This document shows, piece after piece, positions 52,605-61,802 of a stretch of 64,000 nt of DNA. The translations under genes and the position numbers were made by a program. Source of the stretch: Hahnella lacustris. GTDB taxonomy: Bacteria; Pseudomonadota; Gammaproteobacteria; Burkholderiales; Burkholderiaceae_A. Where the stretch lies: contig OZ239148.1 of NCBI GenBank assembly GCA_965194655.1, positions 868,001 through 932,000 on the forward strand, given 5' to 3'. How positions within the stretch are numbered: the first letter of the stretch is position 1; the number at the start of each line of letters is the position of its first letter. The notes under the pieces were generated by a model, which made no database searches, was not told the DNA's origin, and saw only the letters and a program-made list of their open reading frames with translations.

Positions 52605-52634
52605 TTGACCAGTTATGGCGCCGCGGCATACCAT
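52605..52634 (+). promoter_or_regulatory. Candidate ilv operon promoter and long leader
   Basis: TTGACC (52605-52610) and TACCAT (52629-52634) are 18 bp apart. The ilvB start is at 52829, leaving a leader of about 190 nt with no gene. Inside it are short frames, one reading MSVSLMPL (start 52748), and GC-rich inverted segments, which is compatible with attenuation, but no convincing branched-chain-rich leader peptide plus terminator was found. Confidence 0.4.
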
Positions 52635-52828
52635 ATCGGGCTTGCCGCAACCACTGGCAAGAGACTGACTGAATGCGATAAACCGTCGGGTCGCTACCCA
52701 CAAGGTGTGCTGACCTGCCGATCCATCAGCTCAAAGGCCCTGCCTTCATGTCTGTGTCGTTGATGCCTCTCTGAGGCGTGAATGGCGCCGGCGGGTGGGG
52801 ATCACTAGAACTGTTTAGGACCGAAACT

Positions 52829-54547
52829 ATGGAAATGACTGGCGCAGAAATCCTGGTGCGTTGCCTCCAGGAAGAAAAGATTGAGCATTTGTTTGGCTAC
52901 CCCGGTGGGGCCGTGCTCTACATCTACGACGAAATCTTCAAGCAAGACAAAGTCAAACACATTCTCGTGCGGCACGAGCAGGCCGCTGTCCATGCGGCAG
53001 ATGCCTATGCGCGTTCCACGGAGAAGGTGGGTTGCTGCATTGTGACGAGTGGTCCAGGGCTCACCAACGCGGTCACTGGAATTGCAACCGCGTACATGGA
53101 CTCCATCCCCATGGTCATCATCTCGGGGCAGGTACCCACCCATGCGATTGGGCTCGACGCCTTCCAGGAGTGCGACACCGTTGGCATCACCAGGCCCTGT
53201 GTGAAGCACAACTTCCTGGTGAAGGACGTCAAAGACCTCGCGTCCACCATCAAGAAAGCGTTTTACATCGCCAAGACGGGCCGACCGGGACCCGTGCTGG
53301 TCGACGTACCCAAAGACGTCACCCGAAATCGCTGCAAGTTTGAGTATCCCGAGAGCGTGACCATGCGCTCCTACAACCCGGTGGTCAAAGGGCACTCGGG
53401 TCAGATTAAGAAGGCCGTTCAGATGATGTTGGGCGCTGAGCGTCCCATGATCTACACCGGCGGCGGCGTCATCCTCTCGAATGCCTCGGCAGAGCTGAAT
53501 GAGCTGGTCGATCTGTTGGGCTACCCCTGCACCAACACGCTCATGGGCCTCGGCGCCTATCGGGCGTCTGATTCAAAATTCCTTGGTATGCCCGGGATGC
53601 ACGGGACGTATGAGTGCAACATGGCCATGCAGCATTGCGATGTGCTGGTGGCCATTGGTGCACGATTTGATGACCGTGTGATTGGGAACCCCAAGCACTT
53701 CGCCCAGAACCCACGCAAGATCATTCACGTGGATGTAGACCCTTCGTCTATCTCCAAGCGGGTGAAGGTCGACACGCCCATTGTGGGAGATGTGAAAGAG
53801 GTCTTGACCGAAATGCTCGTCCAACTCAAAGAAGCATTGGCGGCGGGCCACAAGCCCGCAGAGAAGCCGCTGTCTTCCTGGTGGGCCCAGATCGAGCAGT
53901 GGCGTGCCATGAACTGCCTCGCGTACAAGCCCAGTTCGGAGGTCATCAAGCCTCAGTCCGTGGTGGAGGCCGTTTGGAGGCTCACGCAAGGCGATGCCTT
54001 TGTCACCTCTGACGTCGGTCAGCACCAAATGTGGGCCGCCCAGTACTACCGGTTCGACAAACCTCGTCGTTGGATTAACTCCGGTGGGCTCGGGACCATG
54101 GGAGTAGGGCTGCCCTACGCCATGGGCGTGAAGTTTGCCCATCCCGATTCAGAGGTGGTCTGCATCACCGGCGAGGCCTCCATCCAAATGAATATTCAGG
54201 AGCTCTCCACCTGCCAGCAGTATCAGATCCCAGTCAAAATCGTGAACCTCAACAACCGTTACTTGGGCATGGTTCGCCAATGGCAAGAGATCGAATACGG
54301 CAGCCGCTATGCCGAGTCCTACATGGATTCCCTCCCAGATTTCGTGAAACTGGCTGAGTCGTATGGCCACGTGGGCATGCGCATCGACAAACCTGCCGAT
54401 GTGGAACCGGCCCTGAAAGAGGCGCTGGCGCAGAAAAACCGCTTGGTCTTCCTTGACTTCATCACAGACCAGACTGAGAACGTGTGGCCCATGGTGCAGG
54501 CTGGTAAAGGCCTGACCGAGATGCTCCTCGGTTCAGAAGATCTATAA
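52829..54547 (+). CDS. ilvB: Acetolactate synthase large subunit
   Basis: ThDP/FAD enzyme for the first common step of valine, leucine and isoleucine synthesis. The 572 residues show EHLFGYPGGAVLYIYDEIF, the catalytic glutamate region LVRHEQAAVHAADAYAR, and the ThDP/Mg motif at VVCITGEASIQMNIQELSTC, where the usual Asp of GDG/GDA is Glu (GEAS). The ATG at 52829 has TAGGA upstream. First gene of ilvBNC-psd-pssA-leuA. Confidence 0.95.
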   Translation: MEMTGAEILVRCLQEEKIEHLFGYPGGAVLYIYDEIFKQDKVKHILVRHEQAAVHAADAYARSTEKVGCCIVTSGPGLTNAVTGIATAYMDSIPMVIISGQVPTHAIGLDAFQECDTVGITRPCVKHNFLVKDVKDLASTIKKAFYIAKTGRPGPVLVDVPKDVTRNRCKFEYPESVTMRSYNPVVKGHSGQIKKAVQMMLGAERPMIYTGGGVILSNASAELNELVDLLGYPCTNTLMGLGAYRASDSKFLGMPGMHGTYECNMAMQHCDVLVAIGARFDDRVIGNPKHFAQNPRKIIHVDVDPSSISKRVKVDTPIVGDVKEVLTEMLVQLKEALAAGHKPAEKPLSSWWAQIEQWRAMNCLAYKPSSEVIKPQSVVEAVWRLTQGDAFVTSDVGQHQMWAAQYYRFDKPRRWINSGGLGTMGVGLPYAMGVKFAHPDSEVVCITGEASIQMNIQELSTCQQYQIPVKIVNLNNRYLGMVRQWQEIEYGSRYAESYMDSLPDFVKLAESYGHVGMRIDKPADVEPALKEALAQKNRLVFLDFITDQTENVWPMVQAGKGLTEMLLGSEDL

Positions 54548-54559
54548 GGAGCGCACACC

Positions 54560-55051
54560 ATGAAACACATCATTTCCATTCTTCTGGAAAACGAGCCCGG
54601 TGCACTCTCCCGCGTGGTGGGTCTGTTCTCTGCCCGCGGCTACAACATTGAGACGCTCACCGTGGCCCCCACGGAAGATCCATCGTTGTCGCGCATGACC
54701 ATCGTCACGCGTGGCTCAGAGGACATCATCGAGCAGATCACCAAGCATCTGAATCGCCTGATCGATGTCGTGAAAGTCATCGACCTCTCCGACCACGCCC
54801 ATATTGAGCGTGAGCTCATGATGGTGAAGGTCCGCGCAGTAGGAAAGGAGCGCGAAGAAATGAAGCGAATGGCCGATATCTTTCGTGGCCGCATCATCGA
54901 CGTGACCGAAAAGACCTACACCATCGAATTAACGGGTGACAGCAGTAAGCTTGACGCGTTCATCGAGGCCCTTGAAGAAGGCAGCATTCTCGAGACCGTT
55001 CGCACGGGATCCTCCGGCATCTCCCGCGGTGAGAGAACTCTCCGCGCTTAA
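54560..55051 (+). CDS. ilvN: Acetolactate synthase regulatory subunit
   Basis: A 163-residue subunit giving valine feedback. It begins HIISILLENEPGALSRVVGL, an ACT domain, followed by GYNIETLTVAPTEDPSLSRM and a C-terminal domain RMADIFRGRIIDVTEKTY. AAGGAG precedes the ATG, 12 bp after ilvB. Confidence 0.96.
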   Translation: MKHIISILLENEPGALSRVVGLFSARGYNIETLTVAPTEDPSLSRMTIVTRGSEDIIEQITKHLNRLIDVVKVIDLSDHAHIERELMMVKVRAVGKEREEMKRMADIFRGRIIDVTEKTYTIELTGDSSKLDAFIEALEEGSILETVRTGSSGISRGERTLRA

Positions 55052-55075
55052 TCCTCTTTCTGAAAGGACGACAAC

Positions 55076-56092
55076 ATGAACGTTTACTACGATAAAGACT
55101 GTGATCTCTCCCTCCTGAAAGGCAAGAAGGTTGCCATCATTGGATACGGCTCTCAGGGCCACGCGCACGCGCAGAACCTGAACGATAGCGGCGTGAAGGT
55201 GGTGGTCGGCGTCCGCAAGGGCGGCCCCTCCTGGACGAAGGTCGAGAAGGCCGGGCTGTCCGTGGCCGAGATTAAAGATGCGGTTCAGGGCGCAGATATT
55301 GTTATGTTGCTGATGCCCGATGAGACCATCGCCTCGGTCTATGCCCATGAAGTGGAGCCCAACATGAAGGAAGGCGCAGCATTGGCCTTCGCACACGGCT
55401 TCAATGTCCACTATGGCCAGGTGAACCCACGCAAAGACCTCGATGTCATCATGATTGCCCCCAAGGCCCCAGGCCATACTGTGCGAAGCACCTATACCCA
55501 AGGGGGCGGTGTGCCTCACCTCATTGCGGTTCATGCAGACCAGTCTGGGAACGCCCGCAGTCTGGCACTCGCCTACGCCAGCGCAAATGGCGGCGGCAAG
55601 GCTGGCATCATCGAGACCAACTTCCGTGAAGAGACCGAGACCGACCTCTTCGGAGAGCAGGCTGTGCTCTGTGGTGGCACCGTTGAACTCATCAAGGCCG
55701 GGTTTGAGACTTTGGTTGAAGCGGGTTATGCGCCCGAGATGGCTTATTTTGAGTGTCTGCACGAACTCAAACTCATCGTGGACCTCATCTATGAGGGCGG
55801 CATTGCCAACATGAATTACTCCATCTCCAACAACGCAGAGTACGGTGAGTACGTCACCGGGCCTCGCGTCGTGACCGAGCAGACGAAGGAGGCGATGCGT
55901 GAGTGCCTTCGCAACATTCAGACGGGCGAATACGCCAAGAGCTTCATTCTGGAGAACCGGGCAGGTGCCCCCACGCTGCTCTCGCGCCGTCGCCTCACTG
56001 CTGAGCATCAGATCGAGCAGGTGGGTGAGAAGCTGCGGGCCATGATGCCCTGGATCAAGGCCAATAAGCTGGTTGATCAGACCCGTAACTAA
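55076..56092 (+). CDS. ilvC: Ketol-acid reductoisomerase
   Basis: Mg- and NADPH-dependent isomeroreductase, second step of branched-chain synthesis. The class I length of 338 residues, the GYGSQGHAHAQNLNDSG nucleotide-binding loop, VMIAPKAPGHTVRSTY, and the metal-binding ETNFREETETDLFGEQ are all present. GAAAGGA precedes the ATG. A large open frame on the opposite strand is a codon-usage shadow. Confidence 0.97.
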   Translation: MNVYYDKDCDLSLLKGKKVAIIGYGSQGHAHAQNLNDSGVKVVVGVRKGGPSWTKVEKAGLSVAEIKDAVQGADIVMLLMPDETIASVYAHEVEPNMKEGAALAFAHGFNVHYGQVNPRKDLDVIMIAPKAPGHTVRSTYTQGGGVPHLIAVHADQSGNARSLALAYASANGGGKAGIIETNFREETETDLFGEQAVLCGGTVELIKAGFETLVEAGYAPEMAYFECLHELKLIVDLIYEGGIANMNYSISNNAEYGEYVTGPRVVTEQTKEAMRECLRNIQTGEYAKSFILENRAGAPTLLSRRRLTAEHQIEQVGEKLRAMMPWIKANKLVDQTRN

Positions 56093-56122
56093 GCAACTCC
56101 AAAAAGGCCTCGCACCTTGAAC

Positions 56123-56803
56123 ATGCCCGATATTCGCCATTGGCCTCATCCCATCATTGCCCGTGAGGGGTGGGCCTTTCTGGCGGGGTCCGTGTTTTTG
56201 GCCCTGGTGCTGGGCTGGGTGGAACTCGATTCGCTGGCCCTGCTGGTCTGGGTGTTTGTCTTGTTCGTGTTGCAGTTTTTTCGGGACCCTGCTCGGGTCC
56301 CACCTCCAGATTCAGAGGCCATCACCAGCCCCGCCGATGGGCAGATCGTCTATGTGGGTGCAGCGCCGGACCCATTCACAGGCGCGGATTCACTCAAGAT
56401 CAGTGTGTTCATGAATGTCTTCAATGTGCACTCGAATCGCGCGCCGATTCAAGGGCGCGTGGGGCAGGTCGCCTACAGCCCTGGAAAGTTTGTGAATGCC
56501 GCGCTCGACAAGGCGTCTTCAGAGAACGAGCGCAATGCGGTAGAAATCACCGACGATCAGGGCCGACGCCTCTCTTGTGTCCAGGTAGCGGGTCTGATCG
56601 CACGCCGTATCCTCTGCTATGTCCAGACGGGGGATCGGGTGGATCGCGGGATGCGATACGGCTTTATTCGCTTTGGCTCTCGCGTCGATGTTTTCCTCCC
56701 CGTCGGCAGCCAGCCCCTGGTTGCCGTGGGCCAGAATGTCAGTGCGCATGCGACAGCCCTTGCTCATTGGCCTCAAGCGCCCCAAGATGCGGGGCATGAA
56801 TAG
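56123..56803 (+). CDS. psd: Phosphatidylserine decarboxylase proenzyme (short form)
   Basis: Makes phosphatidylethanolamine at the inner membrane. The 226-residue short form has two N-terminal TM helices (to about residue 55), FFRDPARVPP, and the autocleavage Gly-Ser in YGFIRFGSRVDVFLP, where serine becomes the pyruvoyl cofactor. The ATG at 56123 is preferred over the TTG at 56117. Overlaps pssA, which supplies its substrate. Confidence 0.95.
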   Translation: MPDIRHWPHPIIAREGWAFLAGSVFLALVLGWVELDSLALLVWVFVLFVLQFFRDPARVPPPDSEAITSPADGQIVYVGAAPDPFTGADSLKISVFMNVFNVHSNRAPIQGRVGQVAYSPGKFVNAALDKASSENERNAVEITDDQGRRLSCVQVAGLIARRILCYVQTGDRVDRGMRYGFIRFGSRVDVFLPVGSQPLVAVGQNVSAHATALAHWPQAPQDAGHE

Positions 56804-57575
56804 CCTAAGACCTCGACGGCGGCAGAGCATTTACCTGCTGCCCAATCTCTTCACCACGGCCTGCCTTTTCTCTGGCTTCTACGCCATCGTGATGGCGATG
56901 AATAACCAGTTTGCTCAGGCATCCGTGGCCATCTTTGTGGCGATGGTGCTCGACAGCCTGGATGGTCGAGTTGCTCGCCTCACCAACACCACCTCCGATT
57001 TTGGCGCGAACTACGACAGCCTTGCGGATATGGTGTCGTTCGGCGTTGCGCCGGCCCTCATCATGTACGAGTGGGCGCTACAGGGAATGGGTAAGCTGGG
57101 CTGGCTCGCCGCGTTCATCTACGTCGCGGGTGCAGCGCTGCGCTTGGCGCGTTTTAACACCAACATTGGTGTGGTGGATAAGCGTTTTTTCCAGGGCCTT
57201 CCCAGTCCAGCTGCTGCAGCCTTGGTGGCCGGGCTCGTATGGCTTGTCACCGATCTGCGAGAGTCCAAGCTCATCGATGGCAGTGTGTCCGACCTTCGTT
57301 GGCTGGCCTGGGCCGTGACGGTGTATGCAGGGGTGACCATGGTCAGCAATGTGCCGTTTTACAGCTTTAAGGACGTCAACCTGCGTCGCAGCGTGCCCTT
57401 CATTTTCATTGCGATTGGTGCCTTGCTCCTGGTTCTGATCTCCCAAGATCCGCCCAGCAGTCTCTTCTTGATCGTGACCGCTTATGCGCTCTCGGGGTAC
57501 GTCATCTTTGCTTGGCAGAAATACCAAGGCAAAGATGTGGTTTTATTTGTTGAATCAAAAAGCAAAGATAGTTAG
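56787..57575 (+). CDS. pssA: CDP-diacylglycerol-serine O-phosphatidyltransferase
   Basis: Membrane enzyme making phosphatidylserine, 262 residues. The CDP-alcohol phosphotransferase motif is in DSLDGRVARLTNTTSDFGAN and YDSLADMVSFGVAPA. It begins within the end of psd; ATGs at 56787 and 56796 are both possible and lack a strong ribosome-binding site. About seven TM helices. Acts directly before Psd in the same pathway. Confidence 0.94.
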   Translation: MRGMNSLRPRRRQSIYLLPNLFTTACLFSGFYAIVMAMNNQFAQASVAIFVAMVLDSLDGRVARLTNTTSDFGANYDSLADMVSFGVAPALIMYEWALQGMGKLGWLAAFIYVAGAALRLARFNTNIGVVDKRFFQGLPSPAAAALVAGLVWLVTDLRESKLIDGSVSDLRWLAWAVTVYAGVTMVSNVPFYSFKDVNLRRSVPFIFIAIGALLLVLISQDPPSSLFLIVTAYALSGYVIFAWQKYQGKDVVLFVESKSKDS

Positions 57576-57587
57576 TCTATTCCTATC

Positions 57588-59120
57588 ATGACCGACAAAC
57601 TCATTATTTTCGACACCACGTTGCGCGATGGGGAGCAGAGTCCCGGCGCCTCCATGACCAAGGACGAAAAAGTCCGTATTGCTCGTCAATTGGAGCGACT
57701 GCGCGTAGATGTGATCGAGGCTGGGTTTGCGGCAGCCAGCCCCGGAGATTTCGAGGCGGTGAAGGCTGTGGCCGAGAACATCAAGGAAAGCACGGTCTGT
57801 AGCCTCTCTCGCGCAACAGAGAGCGACATCCGAGCGGCTGGCGAAGCGATCGCACCCGCTGCGCGCAAGCGCATTCACACCTTCATTGCCACCAGCCCCA
57901 TTCATATGGAGAAGAAGCTGCGAATGCAGCCTGACCAGGTGGTCGAGGCTGCAGTGGCCGCTGTCAAGATGGCGCTTCGCTACACGGACGATGTGGAGTT
58001 TTCTGCTGAGGACGCGGTGCGATCCGATCTCGATTTTCTCGTTCGCATTTTCGAAGAGGTGATCAAAGCCGGTGCGACCACCATCAATGTGCCCGACACG
58101 GTGGGCTATAGCGTGCCCACCCAGTGGGGGGACCGAATGGCTCAGCTCATTGCGCGAACGCCAGGTGCGGATCGGGTGATCTGGTCCACGCATTGTCATA
58201 ACGACCTGGGAATGGCCGTGGCGAACTCGCTTTCTGCAGTGCTTGCCGGTGCTCGACAGGTCGAGTGCACCATCAATGGCCTGGGAGAGCGCGCAGGGAA
58301 CGCCAGCCTCGAAGAGATTGTGATGGCCGTTCGCACACGTTCAGACGTTTTTGGCTGTGCCCCAAACATTGACGCGACGCAGATCGTACCGGCGTCTCGG
58401 CTGGTTTCACAGATTACCGGCTATCCAGTGCAGCCCAACAAGGCCATTGTCGGGGCGAACGCCTTTGCACATGAGTCAGGAATTCACCAAGACGGCGTGC
58501 TCAAGCACCGTGAGACCTACGAGATCATGCGCGCAGAAGACGTGGGCTGGACCGCAAACCGCATCGTGCTTGGAAAGCTCTCTGGTCGCAACGCGTTTCG
58601 CCAGAGGCTTCAGGCGATTGGGATTGAGCTAGAGAGTGAGCAGGCGCTCAATGAAGCGTTCACCCGATTCAAAGATCTGGCCGACCGCAAGTCGGAGATC
58701 TTTGATGAAGATTTGCAGGCTCTGGTCAGTGGTGAAACCGAGCCCAATGTCGAGCAGTTTCAGCTGATCTCCCTGAGCCAGCGTTCGGAAATGGGCGAGA
58801 AGCCAGTCTCCAGGGTGGTTTTCTCGGCGCATGGCAAGGAGGTCTCCTCTGAATCAGAGGGCAACGGGCCCGTCGATGCGACGGTGAGGGCCATTGAAGA
58901 TCAGGTCAAGAGCGGGGCCGAGCTGCTGCTGTTCTCTGTCAACGCCATCACCACGGGCACTGAGTCTCAGGGCGAGGTGACCATGCGTCTCTCCAAGGAT
59001 GGCCGCATCGTGAATGGCATGGGCGCTGACCCGGACATTGTGGTGGCCTCGGCGAAGGCCTATCTCAATGCCCTCAACCGCCTCTCGAGTGCCCCTAGGG
59101 TGAATCCGCAACAACCCTAA
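57588..59120 (+). CDS. leuA: 2-isopropylmalate synthase
   Basis: First committed step to leucine, 510 residues. The metal-binding start IIFDTTLRDGEQSPGASMTK, STHCHNDLGMAVANSLSAV and NGLGERAGNASLEEIVMAV are clear; residues from about 380 form the leucine-binding regulatory domain. It starts 12 bp after pssA and so is in the ilv-psd-pssA unit. Confidence 0.97.
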   Translation: MTDKLIIFDTTLRDGEQSPGASMTKDEKVRIARQLERLRVDVIEAGFAAASPGDFEAVKAVAENIKESTVCSLSRATESDIRAAGEAIAPAARKRIHTFIATSPIHMEKKLRMQPDQVVEAAVAAVKMALRYTDDVEFSAEDAVRSDLDFLVRIFEEVIKAGATTINVPDTVGYSVPTQWGDRMAQLIARTPGADRVIWSTHCHNDLGMAVANSLSAVLAGARQVECTINGLGERAGNASLEEIVMAVRTRSDVFGCAPNIDATQIVPASRLVSQITGYPVQPNKAIVGANAFAHESGIHQDGVLKHRETYEIMRAEDVGWTANRIVLGKLSGRNAFRQRLQAIGIELESEQALNEAFTRFKDLADRKSEIFDEDLQALVSGETEPNVEQFQLISLSQRSEMGEKPVSRVVFSAHGKEVSSESEGNGPVDATVRAIEDQVKSGAELLLFSVNAITTGTESQGEVTMRLSKDGRIVNGMGADPDIVVASAKAYLNALNRLSSAPRVNPQQP

Positions 59121-59203
59121 TTGGTGTATCATCTTTCGCTCAGCACGGCTAGGCCAGGCAGCCTACGCCGCAAGTTCATTTCTTTATTTAAGGAATCTGC
59201 CAA

Positions 59204-59473
59204 ATGACGACTGCAAATCTGTCGAAGTCCGACATCGTTTCTCAGTATCAGCGTAAACCCAGTGACACTGGGTCTCCCGAAGTCCAGGTCGCCTTGCTCA
59301 CCGGCCGCATCAACGAACTCACCGAGCATTTCAAGGTCCATCAGAAAGACCATCACTCCCGGCGCGGCCTCCTCAAGATGGTCTCGCGTCGTCGCAAGCT
59401 TCTCGACTACCTCAAGCGCACCGACCTGCCCAGCTACCGCACGCTCATTGAGCGTCTGGGTCTGCGCAAGTAA
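59204..59473 (+). CDS. rpsO: Ribosomal protein S15
   Basis: Small-subunit protein of 89 residues that binds the 16S central domain; in many bacteria it represses its own mRNA. The DTGSPEVQVALLTGRINELT and HHSRRGLLKMVSRRRKLLDY signatures are complete. AAGGAA lies upstream of the ATG. Precedes pnp, the usual pairing. Confidence 0.98.
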   Translation: MTTANLSKSDIVSQYQRKPSDTGSPEVQVALLTGRINELTEHFKVHQKDHHSRRGLLKMVSRRRKLLDYLKRTDLPSYRTLIERLGLRK

Positions 59474-59483
59474 ACAATGCCCG

Positions 59484-59502
59484 GGCAACCTGCGCTGTTG
59501 CC
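59484..59502 (+). other. Stem-loop between rpsO and pnp
   Basis: GGCAAC (59484-59489) and GTTGCC (59497-59502) around a 7-nt loop, followed by GTTTATT. It lies 11 bp after the rpsO stop. It may be a weak terminator or, as known for other rpsO-pnp leaders, an RNase III processing hairpin controlling pnp. TGCCC near 59478 and GGGCA near 59523 could pair to make a larger structure. Confidence 0.45.
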
Positions 59503-59581
59503 GTTTATTGGGTCTGAGCCTGGGCACATCATGGGATGTGTCCGTCCTCGCTCGTCCTAAAACCCATACAAAGGATCCCCC

Positions 59582-61789
59582 GTGTTCAATATTGCGAAAG
59601 AGTCGTTTCAGTTTGGGCAGCACACCATCACCCTCGAGACTGGAGAGATTGCTCGCCAGGCGACCGGCGCCGTGATGGTCAGCATGGAAGACACCGTGGT
59701 CTTGGCGACCGTGGTGGCTGCCAAGTCTGCCAAGCCAGGCCAAGATTTCTTCCCGCTCACGGTCGACTACATCGAGAAGACCTACGCTGCAGGCAAAATC
59801 CCCGGCGGGTTTTTTAAGCGCGAGGGCCGTCCCTCTGAGAAGGAGACGCTCACGTCGCGCCTCATTGATCGCCCCCTGCGTCCGCTCTTTCCCGAGGGCT
59901 TCTACAACGAAGTCCAGGTGGTCATTCATGTTCTGTCGCTGAACCCCGAGATCGATCCCGATATTCCAGCCATGATTGGCGCCTCTGCCGCGCTGGCCAT
60001 CTCGGGCGTTCCTTTCAATGGTCCAATTGGTGCGGCTCGAGTGGGTTATGTCGATGGCCAGTACCTGCTCAATCCCACCGCCACGCAGCTCAAAACTTCT
60101 CGCCTCGATCTGGTTGTGGCCGGAACAGAGTCAGCGGTATTGATGGTCGAATCCGAGGCAGATCAGCTCTCCGAAGAGATCATGCTGGGTGCGGTCGTGT
60201 TTGGTCACGATCAAATGCGTGCAGCCATTCATGCCATTGACCGGCTGGTGGAGAAGGCTGGTAAGCCAGAGTGGGACTGGCAGCCTGCAGCGAAGGACGA
60301 AGCACTGGTCGCTCGGATCACTGCCATTGCTGAGGCAGATCTGAAGGCCGCCTACCTCATCCGCAACAAGCAAGAGCGCTCACAGAAGCTGAAAGAGATC
60401 TATGCCAAGGTGGACACCCAGCTGGATGCGGATGTCGCAGCCGGGACGGTGAACACACCTCAGGGCAACATCGTGAACGACACCTTGTTCAGCCTTGAGG
60501 CTGCTGTGGTTCGTGGACAAATCCTGAACGGTGAGCCCCGAATCGACGGACGGGATACCCGTACGGTACGGCCCATCTCCATTCGCAATGGCGTGCTTCC
60601 TAGAACCCACGGCTCTGCACTGTTCACCCGTGGCGAGACGCAGGCGTTGGTCGTTGCAACCCTGGGCACCGCGCGTGACGAGCAGGTCATTGACGCGCTT
60701 GGCGGTGAGTACCGTGATCGCTTCATGCTCCACTACAACATGCCCCCGTTTGCGACCGGCGAAACTGGGCGCGTGGGGACGCCTAAGCGTCGTGAAATTG
60801 GTCATGGTCGGCTCGCAAAGCGCGCGCTGGTCGCCGTGCTGCCGAAGCCCGAGGATTTTGCGTACTCCATGCGCGTTGTCTCCGAGATCACCGAATCCAA
60901 TGGGTCGTCTTCCATGGCCTCCGTCTGTGGTGGCTGTCTTGCACTGATGGATGCGGGTGTTCCAATCAAGGCCCATGTTGCAGGCATTGCCATGGGCCTC
61001 ATCAAAGAGGGCGGACGCTTCGCCGTCTTGACCGATATTCTCGGGGATGAGGATCACCTCGGCGACATGGACTTCAAGGTCGCAGGAACCGAGACCGGCG
61101 TGACTGCACTTCAAATGGACATCAAGATCCAAGGCATCACCAAAGAGATCATGCAGGTTGCGTTGGCTCAAGCCCTCGAGGCTCGGGTTCACATCCTCGG
61201 GAAGATGAAGACCGCCATGGGTACCGCGCGCACGGAGCTGTCTGAGTTTGCGCCACGTCTCTACACCATGAAGATCAATCCCGAGCGTATTCGTGACGTG
61301 ATTGGCAAGGGCGGTGCCACCATCCGCGCCATCACAGAAGAGACCGGTACCCAGATCGACATCCAGGAGGACGGCAGCATCACTGTGGCAGCCACTTCTG
61401 GTGACGCTGCTCGTGCCGCCATGAAGCGCATCGAGGAGCTCACTGCTGAAGTGGAAGTGGGCAAGGCCTATGAAGGCACGGTCCTGCGCTTGCTTGAGTT
61501 CGGTGCGATCGTTCAGGTCCTTCCAGGAAAAGATGGACTCCTGCACATCTCCCAAATTGCCAATGAGCGCGTGAATCAGGTTTCTGATTACGTGAAGGAA
61601 GGCCAGATCGTCCGAGTGAAGGTGATTGAGGCCGACGAGAAGGGTCGTCTGCGCCTGTCCATGAAGGCCCTGCTCGAAGAGCAGAAGCCCAGTTCAGATG
61701 GGTCTGAGGTCCTGTTGACCAGCGTGGTGGCTGCTGCTGCAGCCAGCACGTCCAGCGATGTGGACGGCTCTGCCGGCTCCGCAGACTGA
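59582..61789 (+). CDS. pnp: Polynucleotide phosphorylase
   Basis: 3'-5' phosphorolytic exoribonuclease and degradosome component, 735 residues from a GTG start with AAAGGA upstream. Two RNase PH domains (first from FNIAKESFQFGQHTITLETG, second from RTHGSALFTRGETQALVVAT), then KH (INPERIRDVIGKGGATIRAI) and S1 (YEGTVLRLLEFGAIVQVLPG) domains and a short Ala/Ser tail. Confidence 0.97.
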   Translation: MFNIAKESFQFGQHTITLETGEIARQATGAVMVSMEDTVVLATVVAAKSAKPGQDFFPLTVDYIEKTYAAGKIPGGFFKREGRPSEKETLTSRLIDRPLRPLFPEGFYNEVQVVIHVLSLNPEIDPDIPAMIGASAALAISGVPFNGPIGAARVGYVDGQYLLNPTATQLKTSRLDLVVAGTESAVLMVESEADQLSEEIMLGAVVFGHDQMRAAIHAIDRLVEKAGKPEWDWQPAAKDEALVARITAIAEADLKAAYLIRNKQERSQKLKEIYAKVDTQLDADVAAGTVNTPQGNIVNDTLFSLEAAVVRGQILNGEPRIDGRDTRTVRPISIRNGVLPRTHGSALFTRGETQALVVATLGTARDEQVIDALGGEYRDRFMLHYNMPPFATGETGRVGTPKRREIGHGRLAKRALVAVLPKPEDFAYSMRVVSEITESNGSSSMASVCGGCLALMDAGVPIKAHVAGIAMGLIKEGGRFAVLTDILGDEDHLGDMDFKVAGTETGVTALQMDIKIQGITKEIMQVALAQALEARVHILGKMKTAMGTARTELSEFAPRLYTMKINPERIRDVIGKGGATIRAITEETGTQIDIQEDGSITVAATSGDAARAAMKRIEELTAEVEVGKAYEGTVLRLLEFGAIVQVLPGKDGLLHISQIANERVNQVSDYVKEGQIVRVKVIEADEKGRLRLSMKALLEEQKPSSDGSEVLLTSVVAAAAASTSSDVDGSAGSAD

Positions 61790-61802
61790 ATGCTCGTGCC
61801 GC

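Noticed and set aside
52748..52774. Short frame MSVSLMPL as an attenuation leader peptide for ilvB
   Set aside because: Too few branched-chain codons, no clear ribosome-binding site and no terminator hairpin with T-run after it.
54929..56149. Minus-strand frame of 406 codons across ilvC
   Set aside because: Shadow of ilvC codons; spans two gene borders and ignores them.
60380..61555. Minus-strand frame of 391 codons across pnp
   Set aside because: Shadow of a conserved gene, no ribosome-binding site or domain.
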